Numbered from the stretch's first letter, positions 44,117 through 53,875 are shown. The stretch is DNA of 64,000 bases from Nitrospira sp. (GCA_030123625.1 CP126121.1:1404179-1468178); one strand, 5' to 3'. Notes: generated by a model not told the origin, from the letters alone. Made by a program: numbers and translations.

Positions 44117-44608
44117 ATGTCACGAGGAAAAATTCTAGCGGGGCTGGTCACACTCTTTGTCGCGGGGGTGTTGTGCGGCATTGCGGGAACCAGCATCTAT
44201 CACACCTACGAACGAGAACGACGTGGGGAACGGGGGGCGGCCGCACAGCACGATCTGATCATGACACGTCTCACGCATGAATTGGCGCTGACGGCCGAGC
44301 AGCGAACGGCCATTGAGCCGATTGTGACGCGGGCCCATGTGGCCATCCTGGAATTGCGGTTTGCGCATCAAGTCGAGATCGAAGCCATTCTGACCAAAGG
44401 GATGGCCGACCTCAAAGCGAAATTGTCTCCCGAGCAACAGACGCGGATCGAGACAATGTACGCGCGGTTACAGCGGCGCTGGACAAATTCCCGAGACTAT
44501 CTTGAATCCACGAAGAAGCGCTTGACATGGCTCACGCCGTCCCATCCGCCGAACGGCGGTGAACCGCCGATGCGCACGCGTCGGGGCCCGGACACTCCTG
44601 CAGGATGA
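44117..44608 (+). CDS. Spy/CpxP-like periplasmic heavy-metal sensor
   Basis: About 163 residues from the ATG at 44117 (AAGGAGAG upstream). A membrane anchor or signal at residues about 5-25 is followed by an all-helical domain with LTHELALTAEQRTAIEPIV and LSPEQQTRIETM, the LTxEQ repeats of Spy/CpxP/CnrX-like proteins. The C-terminus is Pro/Arg-rich. It likely senses or buffers envelope stress or metals upstream of the sigma/anti-sigma pair. Confidence 0.75.
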   Translation: MSRGKILAGLVTLFVAGVLCGIAGTSIYHTYERERRGERGAAAQHDLIMTRLTHELALTAEQRTAIEPIVTRAHVAILELRFAHQVEIEAILTKGMADLKAKLSPEQQTRIETMYARLQRRWTNSRDYLESTKKRLTWLTPSHPPNGGEPPMRTRRGPDTPAG

Positions 44609-44949
44609 ACTCGCAAGCGGCGCCTCCGTCTTTTCCCGTTCCTGTTGATGTTGCAGGCAATAGGGCGTCCAAGGAGTGGCGATTTTCTTCGATCGTCTCA
44701 CCATCCATACGCAGTGCCGAACGTTCCTTCTTCGATGTGTTGTAGAGCTTCTCGTACGCGGCCCAAAGTCCTCCAATCGGCGTCCGCCCCTCGGAACTGT
44801 TCACCGTTTCGTTCATCATCGATACTTTTGTCGCCGACATCGTGCGCTGATTCGTCCCGGGTCCCGATCCCGTTTACCGACCAAGATCAGTTGGCCTAAC
44901 AAGCCTTGCTCTTTTCCAGAAGACGCCGTTTGTATTGATCTTGGTCCAT
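44609..44949 (-). pseudogene. Decayed dksA/traR-like gene, copy 1
   Basis: Read on the minus strand from the ATG at 44949, the sequence is a DksA/TraR protein broken by at least four frameshifts. Recognisable pieces in order are KRRLLEK, LLGQLILVGKRDRDPG, SIDDERNGEQFRGADADW, EALQHIEEGTFGT, DGETIEENR and TPWTPYCLQHQQEREKTE. The zinc-finger cysteines are partly lost. A second decayed copy lies at 51086-51410 on the same strand. The two flank the RND efflux operon. Confidence 0.75.
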
Positions 44950-45036
44950 GAATTCCTCCAAAAGTTAGCGCAACACCACCGACTCGTCGCACCATCATGT
45001 TCAACCTCTTGTTTCACGTCCCTACTGCGATCGAGT

Positions 45037-46485
45037 TCACGGCTGTGCCTGCTCCGCGTCGAGAGGGGACCAGCCGCCGCCTAAGGCCTTATAGAGCTGA
45101 ACCACCGAGGCCAACTGAAGGCGGTGTGTTTCGGTGAGCGACAATTCCGCCACGTAGAGATTTCGCTGCGCAGTCAGTACATCAAGGTAGCTGGCCCTGC
45201 CTCCGTGGTAGCGTTGCGTGGCAAACCCCAAGGCCGACTGTAAGGCCGCAACTTGCCGTTCCTGCGCGGCCCGGCGTTCACGAGATTTTTGGACAGCGAT
45301 CAACGCATTCTCAACCTCTTGGAACGCCGTAATGATCATCCGCCGATACTGCGCCAAGGCTTGCGTGGTCCGCGCTTCATTGACTTTGACCTGATACCCC
45401 AACGCCGTCGCATTCAAAATGGGGCCGCTGATAGTGCCGAGGGCACCGAGAGTGGCGAACGGACCTTGTGAGGCCAACCCGGTCAACTGAAAATTCGATA
45501 CGCCACCGCTACCCGTGAGCACTACCGATGGAAAGCGTTGCGCCTGGGCCACTCCGATGTTGGCCGTGGCGGCCGCCAACTGTTGTTCGGCCTGGAGGAT
45601 ATCGGGTCTCCGCTGAAGGAGATCGGAGGGAAGACCGGGTGGAACCTCCGGCGGGATGATCTGGTCGGTCAACGTCAGACCACGGGCGATCGTCATCGGT
45701 CGGTATCCGAGCAGCACACTGAGCTGGTTTTCTTTCTGCACCGCCTGCTGTTCGAGATCCGCTAATTGCGCCGCGGTGCCGGCTCGTTCCGCCTCGAACT
45801 GATCGAGGTCGAGCTTCGAGATATCGCCATGCTCCAGCCGAATCCGTGAAATTCTGACACTCTCGTCCCAGGCCTTGATGGTCCGCTTGGCGATCTCTAC
45901 TTGTAAATCCAGCGCGCGGAGGTCGAAATAGGTTTGCGCGATATTACTGACCAATCCCAAGACAATGGCGCGCTGGTTCTCCACCTGGGCAAGGAATTGG
46001 GCATTCGCCGCTTCAATCGACCGCCGGATACGGCCCCACAGATCCAGCTCCCACTTGACGCCGGCCGTCGCCGATTCGGTTGAGAAGGTGGTGCCTCCTG
46101 TGGATTCGGACGGCAGGGTGGCGGTGGCTCCGGCAACGGGCAATCCAATCGCGCTTTTCGTACTGCGAACGATAAAGCCGAGGCCTGAGTACGTCAGAGA
46201 AGGAATAAGGTCATAGCGGGCAATGGTCAACGCGGCCTCGAACTCCTTGATGCTCGCTGCGGCCGTCCGCAGATCCAGGTTCTCGTCCAGCGCCGTCCGG
46301 ATCAATTGTTGCAGCGCGGGATCTTTCAACAACTCCCACCACGGCAGATTGGCGATCGATTCCGAGGTTGCCGGGGAGAGCTTCCAGGACTCTCCCGTCG
46401 GGGTTTCCGGGCGAGCATAATTCGGCCCCATTTTGCAGGCAGCAAGCGTCAGCACAGCCAGTGCGGCAATACATAGACGTCGCAT
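45037..46485 (-). CDS. Outer-membrane efflux channel (NodT/OprM-type lipoprotein)
   Basis: About 482 residues from the ATG at 46485, with GGAGG upstream. The signal ends in LTLAAC, giving a lipid anchor, then NYARPETPTGESW typical of NodT-family channels. Two repeats of the TolC fold are visible (LRTAAASIKEFEAALTIARY and QAEQQLAAATANIGVAQAQR). It is the last gene of the operon and forms the outer-membrane exit duct. Confidence 0.9.
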   Translation of the reverse strand: MRRLCIAALAVLTLAACKMGPNYARPETPTGESWKLSPATSESIANLPWWELLKDPALQQLIRTALDENLDLRTAAASIKEFEAALTIARYDLIPSLTYSGLGFIVRSTKSAIGLPVAGATATLPSESTGGTTFSTESATAGVKWELDLWGRIRRSIEAANAQFLAQVENQRAIVLGLVSNIAQTYFDLRALDLQVEIAKRTIKAWDESVRISRIRLEHGDISKLDLDQFEAERAGTAAQLADLEQQAVQKENQLSVLLGYRPMTIARGLTLTDQIIPPEVPPGLPSDLLQRRPDILQAEQQLAAATANIGVAQAQRFPSVVLTGSGGVSNFQLTGLASQGPFATLGALGTISGPILNATALGYQVKVNEARTTQALAQYRRMIITAFQEVENALIAVQKSRERRAAQERQVAALQSALGFATQRYHGGRASYLDVLTAQRNLYVAELSLTETHRLQLASVVQLYKALGGGWSPLDAEQAQP

Positions 46486-46543
46486 CAGTGACCTCCAATT
46501 CTCCGTCGTTCGGCGGGCAATGCCGTGATTCCGATGCGGGATC

Positions 46544-49500
46544 CTAGCGCCTCTTTTCATCGATCGGTGTCTCGCCCACGGAAACCGGGACGGTCGGCCC
46601 GCTCGGTTCCGTTCCTCGGTGCGCGAGCTTCTCGACGACATAGAAGGTCACGGGGATGAGAAAGATCGCGATGACGGATGCAGCGAGCATCCCACCGATC
46701 ACCGTCGTCCCCAAGATATGCCGGGACGCCGCCCCTGAACCGGATGAAACGACGAGCGGAGCGACCCCGAGAATAAAAGCGAAGGCCGTCATGAGGATGG
46801 GGCGGAAGCGGATCCGCGCGGCGGTGAGGGTCGCTTCGACGAGCGGGCGGCCCTTCTCAAACTCCACCTTGGCGAATTCCACGATCAGAATGGCATTCTT
46901 GGCCGCCAGGCCGATCAGCATGATCAGCCCGATTTGCGAGTACACATCGTTTTCCATCCCGACGAGCCACAGCGCGCCGAAGGCCCCGAACACCGCAATC
47001 GGCGTCCCGAGCAAGACGCTGAACGGCAGTGACCAACTCTCATACTGGGCGGCCAGGATGAGAAAGACGAAGAGAAGCGAGAGGCCGAAGACCGCGGTCG
47101 CGGAGACACCTTGCGCGGCAACCTTCTCCTGAAAGGACATCCCCATGTAGTCGAAGCCCATGTCGGTCGGCATCGTTTCCGCAAAGACGCGTTCCAACGC
47201 CGCCATGACTTGACCGGAGCTGTATCCCTGCTTCGGGGTGACGACGAGCTGTGCTGACCGGTATTCGTTGTACCGCATCGTAAACTCCGGACCGTACACC
47301 CTCTCCATCGTCACCAATGCCGACAAGGGCACCATGTCCCCGGCGGCGTTCCGCACATAGAATTGCCCGACATTCTCCGCGCGTGTGCGGAACTCGCCTT
47401 CCGCCTGCACATAGACCTGCCAGACTCGCCCAAATCGATTAAAATAATTAACCATGACGCCGCCCATGAACGTTTGCAGCGTCTGATAGACGTCGCGCAA
47501 GTTCACACCCTGCTTCAGCACCTTGTCTCGATCCACCCTGGCAAACACTTGCGGCACACTGGGGATGAACGTGGAGTTCACCAATGCAATTTCCGGCTGC
47601 TTGCGCGCGGCCTCGATGAATCGCTGCGCGTTCTCGGCGAGAAACCCGATATCCTTCCCGGCGCGATCCTCGAGGAGAAACATGACCCCACCCGACGTCC
47701 CCACGCCTGGAATCGCGGGCGGAGGAAACACAAAGGCTTGCGCCTCCGGCAGCTTGCTCAACTCCCGGTTGATGCGCGCACTGATCGCCAGGAGCTGTTC
47801 CTCGGGCGCCGTGCGTGTCTCCCACGGCGCGAGCGTGACGAAAAAAAAGGCGTTATAGGTTGTGTTCACTGTAGTGAGTAAGCTGAACCCTACTACCGTG
47901 GTCATGTGCTGCACACCGGGAGTGTCGTGAAGAATCGCTTCGATTTTCCTGGAAACTTCGTCGGTCCGCTGAAGCGATGCCGCCACCGGTAACTGCACAT
48001 TGATGAAGGCATAGCCTTGATCCTCGAGCGGGAGAAAGCCGGACGGTAGTCGCCATCCGAACAGGCCCGCGGCGACGGCCATCAGGGCGAGAACCATCAT
48101 GGAGCAACCGGCTTTTCGGATGAGCACGCCGGAGATGTCGACGTAGCCGTTCGTCGTCCGTCCAAACGCACGGTTGAACCAGCCGAAAAAGCGACCCAAC
48201 AGACCTCGTCCAGGCGTTTTCGGCCGAAGCAACAATGCCGATAGGGCGGGGCTGAGAGTCAGCGCGTTAAACGCCGAGATCGCGACCGAGACGGCGATCG
48301 TGACGGCGAACTGTTGATACAGTCTGCCCGTGATCCCGGGAATGAACGCCGTCGGGACGAACACGGCCACAAGAATCAGGGCGATCGCCACGACGGGACC
48401 GGAGACTTCTTCCATGGCCTTCAGCGTCGCCTCTTTCGGCGCCAGCCCTTCCTCAATGTGACGCTCGACCGCCTCCACGACTACGATGGCATCGTCCACC
48501 ACCAGACCGATCGCGAGGACCAGCCCGAAGAGCGACAGCGTATTGATGGAAAAGCCGAGCGCCGGAAACACCATGAACGTCCCGATCAACGAGACCGGCA
48601 CCGCCAACAGCGGGATCAGCGTGGCGCGCCATCCCTGGAGAAAAATGAACACGACGAGGATGACGAGCACCAGCGCTTCCGCCAGAGTCTTCACGATTTC
48701 CTTGATGCCCGCTCGGACGGCTTGGGTCGTATCGAGCGACACGACATAATCGAGATCGTCGGGGAACCGCGCTTTCATCTCTTTCATGAGTTGATTCGCC
48801 CGATCCATCGTCTCGATCGCATTGGAGCCGGGGAGCTGATAGACCAGGATGATCGCCGACGGCTTGCCGTCCATCCGGCCGATCATGCTGTACGTCTGGG
48901 CTCCGAGCTCGATCCGCGCGATGTCCTTCAATCGGACGATGCCTCCATCCGGATTGGCCCGGATCACGATCTTCCCGAATTCTTCCTCATTCAGCAGCCG
49001 GCCTTTGGCGCGAACCGTATACGTGAACTCTTGCCCGGGCGGCACCGGTTCGGCGCCGACCTGCCCGGCCGGGTTCACGGTATTTTGGGCCTGGATGGCG
49101 GTGAGGATCTCCGTCACCGTAATGCCGAACTTCGCGAGTTGATCGGGCCGAACCCAAAACCGCATCGCATACTGTCCGGCCCCGAAGATCGCGACTTGGC
49201 CCACGCCCGGGACGCGCGTCATCGGATCGTTGATATTGACGTAGGCATAGTTGGCCAACCAGATGTTGTCGTACGTGCCGTTGGGTGAATACAGGGCAAA
49301 GAGCGCAAGCGGGCTCGAGACGGATTTCCGGGTCGTCACACCGAAGCTTCGAACTTCTTGAGGCAGTTGGGATTCGGCCTGCAAATACCGCATCTGCGCC
49401 AAGATCTGGTCGTCGTTGGGTCTGGTCGCAACGTCGAAATCCACCCGCAAGGACATCTGGCCGTTGTTGGCATTCACGGAGTACATGTAAATCATGTTGT

Positions 49501-49717
49501 CGACGCCGCTCATCTGTTGTTCAATGGGAGTGGCGACCGATTGCTCCAGGGTCACTGCGTCCGCGCCGACATAGGTCGCCTGCAATAGGATCTCCGGCGG
49601 CACGATGTCCGGGAACTGTGCAATGGGCAGTTGGATCATGGCGATGACGCCGGCCATCACCATGATGATCGAGATGACCATCGCAACGATCGGCCGATGG
49701 ATGAAGAATCGCGACAT
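46544..49717 (-). CDS. RND efflux permease (AcrB/MexB type)
   Basis: About 1057 residues from MSRFFIHRPIVAMV at 49717. It has the family N-terminus, AQFPDIVPPEI, and the proton-relay helix GLVLAIGLVVDDAIVVVEAVERH with both Asp residues. The second half repeats the topology and ends with KNAILIVEFA and IRFRPILMTAFAFILG. It resembles multidrug pumps of the HAE1 group more closely than the pump at 6.8 kb does. It starts 2 bp after the adaptor stop. Confidence 0.94.
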   Translation of the reverse strand: MSRFFIHRPIVAMVISIIMVMAGVIAMIQLPIAQFPDIVPPEILLQATYVGADAVTLEQSVATPIEQQMSGVDNMIYMYSVNANNGQMSLRVDFDVATRPNDDQILAQMRYLQAESQLPQEVRSFGVTTRKSVSSPLALFALYSPNGTYDNIWLANYAYVNINDPMTRVPGVGQVAIFGAGQYAMRFWVRPDQLAKFGITVTEILTAIQAQNTVNPAGQVGAEPVPPGQEFTYTVRAKGRLLNEEEFGKIVIRANPDGGIVRLKDIARIELGAQTYSMIGRMDGKPSAIILVYQLPGSNAIETMDRANQLMKEMKARFPDDLDYVVSLDTTQAVRAGIKEIVKTLAEALVLVILVVFIFLQGWRATLIPLLAVPVSLIGTFMVFPALGFSINTLSLFGLVLAIGLVVDDAIVVVEAVERHIEEGLAPKEATLKAMEEVSGPVVAIALILVAVFVPTAFIPGITGRLYQQFAVTIAVSVAISAFNALTLSPALSALLLRPKTPGRGLLGRFFGWFNRAFGRTTNGYVDISGVLIRKAGCSMMVLALMAVAAGLFGWRLPSGFLPLEDQGYAFINVQLPVAASLQRTDEVSRKIEAILHDTPGVQHMTTVVGFSLLTTVNTTYNAFFFVTLAPWETRTAPEEQLLAISARINRELSKLPEAQAFVFPPPAIPGVGTSGGVMFLLEDRAGKDIGFLAENAQRFIEAARKQPEIALVNSTFIPSVPQVFARVDRDKVLKQGVNLRDVYQTLQTFMGGVMVNYFNRFGRVWQVYVQAEGEFRTRAENVGQFYVRNAAGDMVPLSALVTMERVYGPEFTMRYNEYRSAQLVVTPKQGYSSGQVMAALERVFAETMPTDMGFDYMGMSFQEKVAAQGVSATAVFGLSLLFVFLILAAQYESWSLPFSVLLGTPIAVFGAFGALWLVGMENDVYSQIGLIMLIGLAAKNAILIVEFAKVEFEKGRPLVEATLTAARIRFRPILMTAFAFILGVAPLVVSSGSGAASRHILGTTVIGGMLAASVIAIFLIPVTFYVVEKLAHRGTEPSGPTVPVSVGETPIDEKRR

Positions 49718-49719
49718 GA

Positions 49720-50880
49720 TTATGGATGGTCGCCGCTTTGCGGCCCGGGTTGTTCGAACGGTTTGGGAGTGACCGGCATCCCGGCCTTCACGTTTTGCAG
49801 TCCTTCGACGATGATCCGCTCTCCGGGCGTAAGCCCTTGGTCGATCACCCACTGACTGCCGATCCGCTCGCCGACCTTGACTTGCCGGATCTCAACCTTA
49901 TTGTCCCCGTTCACGACGGCCGCCTGGTAATTCCCTTGCAACTCCGTCACCGCCCGTTGAGGAACCAGCAGGGCGTCTTTTCTGGTTTTCGTCACCGCCC
50001 GCACGCGCGCGAACAGTCCCGGGCGGAGCACGTTCCCCGGATTCGGAAACAAGGCGCCGATCCGAATCGTGCCGGTCTTCACGTCCACCTGCCGATCGGC
50101 GAGCAGAAAGGTGCCTTTGTGTGGGTAGACCGCGCCGTCGCTCAAGATCAACTCGAGCATGCTTTCGCGTGGTTTGTCGGGATCCCGATAGGCTTCTTGC
50201 ACTTTCTCAGCGGCCTTCAAATATTCCTGTTCGCTGACGGGGAAATACACCCGGATGGGATCGACCGTCGAAATGGAGGCCAACTCTCCGGTGCCGGGTC
50301 CAACCAAGTCGCCGACCTGCGCCTTGGCAATGCCCACGATGCCGTCAATCGGCGCTTCGATTGTCGTGTAGCTCAGATTGAGCTTCGCCCGTTCAACGGC
50401 CGCCTTGGCGGACGCTACGGCCGCTCGGGCCCCCGCCAATGCTTGGGTGGAGTCGTCCAGTTCTCGTTGGCTGATCGCCTTCGCTTTGGCCAGCGGGGTA
50501 TCGCGCTTGACGTCCTGTTCGGCTTTGACAAACTGCGCCTGCGCTTGTCCTAATTGGCCCTTGGCTTCGGCAAGCGCGGCGCGAAAGGGCCTGGGATCAA
50601 TCTCAAACAGGAGATCGCCCTTCCGGACAAAGGCGCCTTCACGGAAGGCTCGCTTCATGAGATACCCGGCCACCTGCGCTTGAATCGTCGCATTCACCAG
50701 CCCGTCCGTCGTGCCGACCCATTCGGAGTAAATCGGCACATTCTGCTGGATCACCTCTGTCACCGCGACATCCGGCGCCGTCGACTCCGGCGCCGAGGAA
50801 CCCTCGTTCTTGCAACTCGCCGCCATCAGCCCGAAGAGATAAACGGGTAGGCCGAGACGGAGCAAGTAGGATAAGTGCAT
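49720..50880 (-). CDS. RND efflux adaptor (membrane-fusion) lipoprotein
   Basis: About 386 residues from MHLSYLLRLG at 50880. The signal ends in a lipobox-like MAASC, so the protein is probably lipid-anchored in the inner membrane. Lipoyl-half motifs (VGTTDGLVNATIQAQVAGYL and YTTIEAPIDGIVGIAKAQVG) flank a coiled coil. The rest is beta-barrel and membrane-proximal domain. It heads the adaptor-pump-channel operon. Confidence 0.92.
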   Translation of the reverse strand: MHLSYLLRLGLPVYLFGLMAASCKNEGSSAPESTAPDVAVTEVIQQNVPIYSEWVGTTDGLVNATIQAQVAGYLMKRAFREGAFVRKGDLLFEIDPRPFRAALAEAKGQLGQAQAQFVKAEQDVKRDTPLAKAKAISQRELDDSTQALAGARAAVASAKAAVERAKLNLSYTTIEAPIDGIVGIAKAQVGDLVGPGTGELASISTVDPIRVYFPVSEQEYLKAAEKVQEAYRDPDKPRESMLELILSDGAVYPHKGTFLLADRQVDVKTGTIRIGALFPNPGNVLRPGLFARVRAVTKTRKDALLVPQRAVTELQGNYQAAVVNGDNKVEIRQVKVGERIGSQWVIDQGLTPGERIIVEGLQNVKAGMPVTPKPFEQPGPQSGDHP

Positions 50881-51085
50881 CGAAAACGTCCCGCGGTGTG
50901 TGACGAAAGGCTCCCCGCTGACTTCCTGCAAAAGGGCCGACCCGGCCGGTCAATTCCCTCTGTTGTGCACGACGGCAACCCCACATCTCTTCAGCACAGG
51001 GAATGACGATGACAGACCAAGGACTCCGACGGATGTACCAGGCGGGAAGCGGCGCCCGATCTCACACCCGCTTGGCACGATCCAC

Positions 51086-51410
51086 TCATTCACCCGCGTT
51101 CGATGACCGCGCACGCAATGCGGTCGCCCGCGTCCCGCGCCGGCTGACTCCGGTAGTCGTCGGCCTTGCCACCGACCAGCGCACCTTCGCCTTGCAGGAA
51201 GGAGACCGCTGAATTGAACGCGTGGAGACGCAGTTTGCCGTCGGCTCCTCAGAACTGTTCATCGTTTCGTTCATCATCGATACTTTCGTCGCCGGCATCG
51301 TGCGCTGGGCCGTCGCCCCGGGTCCCGAGCCCGTTTACCGGCCAAGGTCAGTTGGCCTAACAAGGCATGCTCTTGTTCCAAAAGTCGCGTTTGAATCGAT
51401 CTCGATTCAT
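51086..51410 (-). pseudogene. Decayed dksA/traR-like gene, copy 2
   Basis: From the ATG at 51410 on the minus strand the first frame stops after 17 codons. Other frames carry TRLLEQEHALLGQLTLAGKR and AHDAGDESIDDERNDEQF, which match copy 1 at 44609-44949. The 3' half has diverged and no intact zinc finger remains. A span of about 170 bp is clearly alignable between the copies. It lies between the adaptor gene and the ABC binding protein. Confidence 0.7.
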
Positions 51411-51520
51411 GAATTCTTCCCTAGTCTTTCTATCTAGTGAGCCTATGACATGACTCGAAGGGTCGAAAGTGGGGTGAACCCTTGCGACTGGCACAGCTCG
51501 CATTTCCTCCGCCCCAAAGG

Positions 51521-52417
51521 TTAGAGGCCTCGTGTCGAAACCAGGCCGCTCGCGCGGAGAAATTCCATCGCGACTTGCCGGACCTGGCCGTGCTGAACCA
51601 AGACCTTATGATTGAGCCGGCGCATGGTCTCATCGGATAGTGTTCCACTGAGCTCTTCCAATGCCGCTTCCAATCGAGGTTCTTGCCTGAGTGCCTGAAA
51701 CCGGACCACGAAGGAAGCATGGTACGGTGGAAAACTCCGCCGGTCGTCCTCCAGTCGCGTGACGTCCAGCGAAAGCAGCAGACCGTCGGTCGAATTCGCC
51801 GCGATCATGCTCACATCGCCTTGTTGCAGCGCTCGATAGAGCAAACCCAGGTCCATCACTTTCGGCGTTCCTTGTAACGGCAATCCATACGTGCGCAACA
51901 GATTGGGAAGGCCGTCGGGGCGCTGCTGAAACTCATAGCCTACGCCTAAGACCCATCGGGTAGCATGCCGCCCCACGTCGCTTAACGAGCGCAGGTGCAG
52001 CCGCTCTGCGTCGGCCCGGCGAATGACGACGGCGAATGTATTGTTGAAACCCAAAGAGTTCATCCAACGAAGCTGAAACCGGGTTGCATACTCCTGCCGT
52101 ACCAACGCCGCTAAGCTCGCTGCATCGTGAGACGGCGGCACGTGCAAAATTGCCGTCACGGCGGTGCCTAAATATTCGGGATAGAGATCGATCGCTCCAT
52201 CGACGACGGCCTGATGGGCGAGCAACGTTCCTCCGAGATTCAATCGGCGTCCGACGCGGATGCCCAACCGGTGTTCGAGATGTTGCGCCGCGATTTCGCC
52301 GAGCAAGACTTGTTCAAGGAAATTTTTTGAACCGACCGTGAGCGACGGGGCCTCTTCCGAACAACCCCATACGATGACGGCCAGCATCAGTGCTGAGACA
52401 GCGCCTGCTCTACCCAT
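51521..52417 (-). CDS. Osmoprotectant/ergothioneine-type ABC substrate-binding lipoprotein
   Basis: A 298-residue protein from MGRAGAVSALMLA at 52417, overlapping the permease end by 31 nt (an alternative start at 52387 gives a TGATG overlap). The signal ends in VIVWGC, giving a lipoprotein. The mature part has VGSKNFLEQVLLGEI and AIDLYPEYLGTA, the signature of OpuC/OsmF-type binding proteins that cradle quaternary amines with aromatic residues. The egtB-egtD context suggests ergothioneine or hercynine as a ligand, but a betaine is possible. Confidence 0.82.
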   Translation of the reverse strand: MGRAGAVSALMLAVIVWGCSEEAPSLTVGSKNFLEQVLLGEIAAQHLEHRLGIRVGRRLNLGGTLLAHQAVVDGAIDLYPEYLGTAVTAILHVPPSHDAASLAALVRQEYATRFQLRWMNSLGFNNTFAVVIRRADAERLHLRSLSDVGRHATRWVLGVGYEFQQRPDGLPNLLRTYGLPLQGTPKVMDLGLLYRALQQGDVSMIAANSTDGLLLSLDVTRLEDDRRSFPPYHASFVVRFQALRQEPRLEAALEELSGTLSDETMRRLNHKVLVQHGQVRQVAMEFLRASGLVSTRGL

Positions 52418-53004
52418 TCCAGCACCCGGTCCGCCGTAAGGGCCATAATTGCGGCGGGAATCGCACCGACCAGGAGCAGCAGACTGTCCACGGCCGCCAG
52501 TCCTCGGAAAATGAAAACGCCGAGTCCGCCCGCGCCGATGGCCGCGGCGATGGTGGCTGTTCCGATCGTCGTGACGGCGGCGATACGGACCCCTGCTAGA
52601 ATCGTCGGGGCCGCCAAAGGCAATTCCACTTGCCACAGACGCTCTCCCTCCGTCATGCCCAACGCCGTGGCGGAATCCCGCACATTCCTGTCCACATTCA
52701 ACAGACCCGTCACGGTATTTCGGAGCATCGGGAGCAGCGCGTAGAGCACGAGTGCGATGATGGCGGTGTGCGGGCCGATGCCGCCGATGACCGGCACGGG
52801 GATCAGAAATCCGAACAGGGCCAGGCTTGGGACAGTTTGCATCACATTCGTCGTTCCGAGCGCCCACTCGCGCCAACCGGCCCGTCGGCTGACGAGGATC
52901 CCGAGAGGAATGGCCAGAAGCGCGGCGAGCAGCATGGCGACTCCGACCAAGAAGAGATGCTGAAGCGTCAACGTGATGAACTCATGCAGTAATCCGTCCG
53001 GCAT
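52387..53004 (-). CDS. ABC transporter permease (OpuC/OsmF type)
   Basis: About 205 residues from MPDGLLHEFITLTL at 53004. Five to six transmembrane helices are present. The permease signature for contact with the ATPase is ATALGMTEGERLWQVELPLAAPTILAGV (EAA-like loop). It forms the inner-membrane channel for the neighbouring ATPase and binding protein. Confidence 0.88.
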   Translation of the reverse strand: MPDGLLHEFITLTLQHLFLVGVAMLLAALLAIPLGILVSRRAGWREWALGTTNVMQTVPSLALFGFLIPVPVIGGIGPHTAIIALVLYALLPMLRNTVTGLLNVDRNVRDSATALGMTEGERLWQVELPLAAPTILAGVRIAAVTTIGTATIAAAIGAGGLGVFIFRGLAAVDSLLLLVGAIPAAIMALTADRVLEWVEQALSQH

Positions 53005-53020
53005 GGCGCGCCTCCGGTAG

Positions 53021-53743
53021 TTACAAACAGTCCAAGAACGTTCGGGCCTCGCTGGTCGACGCCTGTAGGAATTCCTGCGGCGTACCGGCAAATTCGATCG
53101 AGCCCTTGAACAGCACGGCAATACGCGTGGCGAGAACGAGGGCCTCGCGGACATCGTGCGTGACGAATATCGCGGTTGTTCCCAACTCGCGGCGCAAGCT
53201 GATGAACTGCCGTTGCAGCTCCAAACGGGTCACCGGATCCAAGCCTCCGAACGGCTCGTCGAAGAGCAGCAAGGAAGGATGCGCCGCCAAGGCTCGGGCA
53301 ATGCCCACTCTCTGCCTCTGGCCGCCGGAGAGTTCGCGAGGATACCGAGCGCCGAACTCATGGACCGGAAGCTCGACTTTCTCCAGGAGCCCGGCGACTC
53401 TCGTCTCGATTTTGGCGGCAGGCCAGCCTTCCAGGCGCGGAACGAGCGCCACATTCTGAGCGACGGTAAAGTGCGGAAACAGCCCGCTGTCCTGAATGAC
53501 ATAGCCGATGCGGCGTCTCAACTTGATCCGATCCCAGGCCGTGGTGGCGCAGTTCTCCACAAGGACTTCACCAGCCTTCGGAAGCAGCATAGCGTTGACC
53601 AACCTTAGAGCGGTGGTCTTGCCCGACCCGCTTCGTCCCAGCAGTACAACGGTCTCACCGCTCTCCACGTCGAGACTGAAATGGCGAAGGACGGGGCGCG
53701 GGCCAAGGTCCACGGACACGTCGCGGAAAGAGACGAACGCCAT
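53021..53743 (-). CDS. ABC transporter ATP-binding protein (OpuC/ProV type)
   Basis: About 240 residues from MAFVSFRDVSVDL at 53743. Walker A is GRSGSGKTT, the signature is LSGGQRQRVGIARAL, Walker B is LLLFDEPFGGLDP and the switch His is in FVTHD. No regulatory CBS domains follow, unlike many ProV proteins. It energises import through the adjacent permease. An inverted-repeat element lies just upstream. Confidence 0.92.
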   Translation of the reverse strand: MAFVSFRDVSVDLGPRPVLRHFSLDVESGETVVLLGRSGSGKTTALRLVNAMLLPKAGEVLVENCATTAWDRIKLRRRIGYVIQDSGLFPHFTVAQNVALVPRLEGWPAAKIETRVAGLLEKVELPVHEFGARYPRELSGGQRQRVGIARALAAHPSLLLFDEPFGGLDPVTRLELQRQFISLRRELGTTAIFVTHDVREALVLATRIAVLFKGSIEFAGTPQEFLQASTSEARTFLDCL

Positions 53744-53802
53744 GAGCTTCAGGCAATACCGTATCTCGTGAAGTCGTTCGTATCTCGGCTTTCGCGAGAA
53801 TC

Positions 53803-53875
53803 GCGAGAGGAGCGAGAAACGCGGGACTGGTGAACACTGCTTCTCAACGAATCTCACCTGTCTCGCTACTCTCGC
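53803..53875. repeat. Intergenic word-repeat inverted element (locus 5)
   Basis: GCGAGAGGAGCGAGA (53803-53817) pairs with TCTCGCTACTCTCGC (53861-53875), 14 of 15 matching, with further degenerate copies on both sides from about 53793 to 53893. It sits between egtD and the ABC ATPase gene and has the same architecture as loci 1-4. Confidence 0.7.

Noticed and set aside
48314..49288. Open plus-strand frame of 324 codons rich in His, Arg and Asp
   Set aside because: It is antisense to the RND permease, with the composition expected from a shadow frame of a GC-rich gene.
51430..51720. Minus-strand frame of 96 codons at the end of the ABC binding protein gene
   Set aside because: It is mostly a shadow of the binding-protein gene, which has the clear family pattern.
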